The position numbers and the translations under genes were made by a program. From Planctomycetota bacterium (GTDB lineage: Bacteria > Planctomycetota > UBA1135): a DNA stretch of 6,113 nucleotides. The DNA lies in NCBI GenBank assembly GCA_027021325.1, contig JALUUN010000609.1, positions 1-6,113 of the forward strand, in the 5' to 3' direction. This document shows positions 4,603 through 6,113 of this stretch, piece by piece. Each line of letters opens with the position of its first letter. Position 1 is the first letter of the stretch. The notes under the pieces were generated by a model that saw nothing but the letters and a program-made list of their open reading frames with translations, did no database searches and was not told the origin of the DNA.

Positions 4603-6113
4603 TCAGGCGCCGCGCAGGTAGTTCACGGTCACTCGCGGCCGGTCGGCTCCCGGGAAGCTTGCCTGGAAGTGCTCGTTTCCGGGCCGCAGGCCGGCTGCCT
4701 CGGCGGCCGCCCGCAGGACCGCCGGCTCCACCGTGTACTGCAGGCTGAATCCGTGGCTGCAGTCGTAGGCGATGGTGGGGGTGCGCTCGGGATCCTCGGC
4801 CACCGCTTCCACCGGCAGGGTGTGGAGCTCGATGAAAAGCCAGCCGTGGCGTTCGACGAAGGGGCGCCAGCGCTCCATGAACTCGACGAGGTTCCGCTGC
4901 AGGACCCGGCCCGGGACGATGCCGCCAGCCGGGTCCACGAAGGCGCCGTCGGTCGTCGAGGGCGGCAGCTCCGCCTCCGGAGCCGGCGTCAGATAGCGCC
5001 GGTTGTGGATGAGCATCGAATTCGTGTGCAGGGCGTCCTCGGCGCGTAGCGGGCGCTCCCCGCCAGTCTCCGGGTCGCGGCCGACGAGGCCGAGCTCGCG
5101 AATACCCTCGGCCAGGTCTCCGGGCCAGTTGATGTCCACCGGCCGGTCCAGGATGTGGGCGTTGGGGACGCGTCCCTCCTGCAGGGTGCGCCGGGCGCGT
5201 TCCTGGGACTCCCGGTTCAGATCGCAGCCCAGGAACCAGACCGGGTGCTTCTCGAAGTCCCAGTGCAGACGGTCGCGCAGGACCTCGTGGATGTGCCGCA
5301 GGTAGCTTCCGTCCCCGCATCCGGTGTCGCAGACCGCCGCCGGCGGCGAGGGGCCGCGGAAGATCTCCAGGAGGATCTCGTCCACCTTGCGGAAGTAGAG
5401 GTCGTGGGCGCCGCCGCTGCCCCAGATGTTCAGGGGGCGGTGAACATGGGTCTCCCTGCCGTCGGCCCGGCGGGGAAAGAGTTCCTCGAAGCGTGCCTCT
5501 CCCTGGAGCAGGGCCGGGAGCCCGCGGAAAAGGGGCAGGTAGCTCAGGGTGACGCCCAGGGCCGGGCTGTAGAAGGCCGCGGCCTTGCCCTCGGGGGTCA
5601 GGTGCCAGGCGCCGCCCTGGCGCTCCATCCAGCCGCAGGCCTCGAGGACCGGCCAGGCGTGCTCGATCAGACGCCGGCGCGTGGCGGTGGGGAGGAGGAC
5701 GTGCAGGTCCACGCGGTCCTCGATGCGCACCTCGCGGCCGCCGCCCAGGGTGCGAAAGGCCCCGCGGCGGCCGGCGGCGGCCAGGACCGGCGCCGCCCAG
5801 AGCCCTTCGAGAAACAGGCGCAGCTGGCGGGCGGCTTCGCGCCTCATCCCTGTCCCCAGGCGCGGAAGGTCGAAGCCGCGGGCCAGGAGGGGCGCCGCTT
5901 CGCCCGGCAGGAGCGCCCCTTCCGGGGTGGCCTCTTCCTCGAAGAGCCAGGCTTCCATGCGGTCGAGGAGGGGGAGGCTGCGCTCCACGGCCTCCAGCAG
6001 CGCGGGCCGCTCGGCGAGGAGGCGGAAGACCTCGACGCCGGTGGCGGTCCCTTCGAAATCGAAGCCGGCCCGGGCCTCCTCCGGCGTCGCGGGTGCACGC
6101 CAGCCGCGGATCC
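4603..6113 (-). CDS. SAM-dependent methyltransferase, AprA/polyketide-type metal-dependent family, N-terminus cut off
   Basis: The frame is open from the right edge to TGA 4603-4605, giving 502 complete codons. Positions below count from the GTG codon at 5986-5988. Residues about 103-150 resemble a winged-helix lid (ACGWMERQGGAWHLTPEGK). The Rossmann methyltransferase core follows: the lead-in HDLYFRKVDEILLEIF (195-210), SAM motif I CDTGCGDGS (220-228), and the acidic strand-2 end FLGCDLN (252-258). Later His-containing blocks are LHTNSMLIHNRRY (320-332), FIELH (385-389) and SHGFSLQY (411-418). This block order matches the methyltransferase domains of AprA-type polyketide starter modules, where a bound metal assists C-methylation; H328, H389, H412 and Q417 are candidate ligands or active-site residues (inference). 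The 41 upstream codons read as coding sequence with no other start, so the true start probably lies outside. It could be a stand-alone enzyme or the C-terminal end of a larger polyketide-type protein. Confidence 0.88.
   Translation of the reverse strand, partial: IRGWRAPATPEEARAGFDFEGTATGVEVFRLLAERPALLEAVERSLPLLDRMEAWLFEEEATPEGALLPGEAAPLLARGFDLPRLGTGMRREAARQLRLFLEGLWAAPVLAAAGRRGAFRTLGGGREVRIEDRVDLHVLLPTATRRRLIEHAWPVLEACGWMERQGGAWHLTPEGKAAAFYSPALGVTLSYLPLFRGLPALLQGEARFEELFPRRADGRETHVHRPLNIWGSGGAHDLYFRKVDEILLEIFRGPSPPAAVCDTGCGDGSYLRHIHEVLRDRLHWDFEKHPVWFLGCDLNRESQERARRTLQEGRVPNAHILDRPVDINWPGDLAEGIRELGLVGRDPETGGERPLRAEDALHTNSMLIHNRRYLTPAPEAELPPSTTDGAFVDPAGGIVPGRVLQRNLVEFMERWRPFVERHGWLFIELHTLPVEAVAEDPERTPTIAYDCSHGFSLQYTVEPAVLRAAAEAAGLRPGNEHFQASFPGADRPRVTVNYLRGA

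Noticed and set aside
5844..6098. 84-codon minus-strand open frame starting MHPRRRRRPG
   Set aside because: An R/P/S-rich out-of-frame reading that overlaps the methyltransferase coding frame; typical shadow of G/C-rich coding DNA.
6108..6113. GGATCC (BamHI) as the last six bases of the window
   Set aside because: Could hint at a cloning junction, but one hexamer at an edge is too little evidence and nothing vector-like adjoins it.
1..6113. tRNA, rRNA, CRISPR array, insertion sequence, integrase or attachment site
   Set aside because: Nothing seen by eye: coding frames fill almost the whole window, the two gaps are 92 and 62 bp, and no terminal inverted repeats, spaced repeats or transposase motifs are present.

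Overview
The window is about 70% G+C, densely coding, and looks like chromosomal DNA from an uncultured or poorly studied Gram-negative-type bacterium. It holds four protein-coding genes, two of them cut by the window edges. Two encode proteins with clear Sec signal peptides: a sortilin/VPS10-like Asp-box propeller and a seven-repeat FG-GAP-like propeller. Large secreted propellers of this kind are common in Planctomycetota, Acidobacteriota, Gemmatimonadota and related phyla. The sequence alone does not settle the phylum, and Planctomycetota is only a weak preference, based on the style of the C-terminal domain of the FG-GAP-like protein. I see no tRNA, rRNA, CRISPR array, transposase or integrase.

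Layout: (1) 1-1676, minus strand: 5' part of a secreted VPS10/BNR-type beta-propeller gene whose C-terminal end lies beyond the left edge. It carries an unusual PDZ domain between propeller blades. (2) 1677-1768: a 92-bp divergent intergenic region with a G-rich tract directly abutting the minus-strand start codon. (3) 1769-2917, plus strand: a complete enolase-superfamily enzyme of the muconate-lactonizing subgroup, most like cis-3-hydroxy-L-proline dehydratases. (4) 2918-2979: a short gap with a palindrome and a possible -10 element. (5) 2980-4596, plus strand: a complete secreted seven-repeat propeller with a C-terminal beta-rich domain. (6) 4603-6113, minus strand, convergent with the previous gene and 6 bp from it: a SAM-dependent methyltransferase resembling the metal-dependent methyltransferase domains of AprA-type polyketide starter modules. 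Its reading frame stays open to the right edge, so its N-terminus is missing.

There is no clear common pathway. The enolase-family gene and the FG-GAP-like gene are co-directional, 62 bp apart, and could be co-transcribed, but their products act in different compartments (cytoplasm versus outside). The first gene is divergent and the last is convergent. None of the three visible start codons has a good Shine-Dalgarno sequence, and two follow pyrimidine-rich leaders. The items most worth following up are the PDZ insertion in the VPS10-like propeller and the AprA-like methyltransferase with no visible polyketide synthase beside it.
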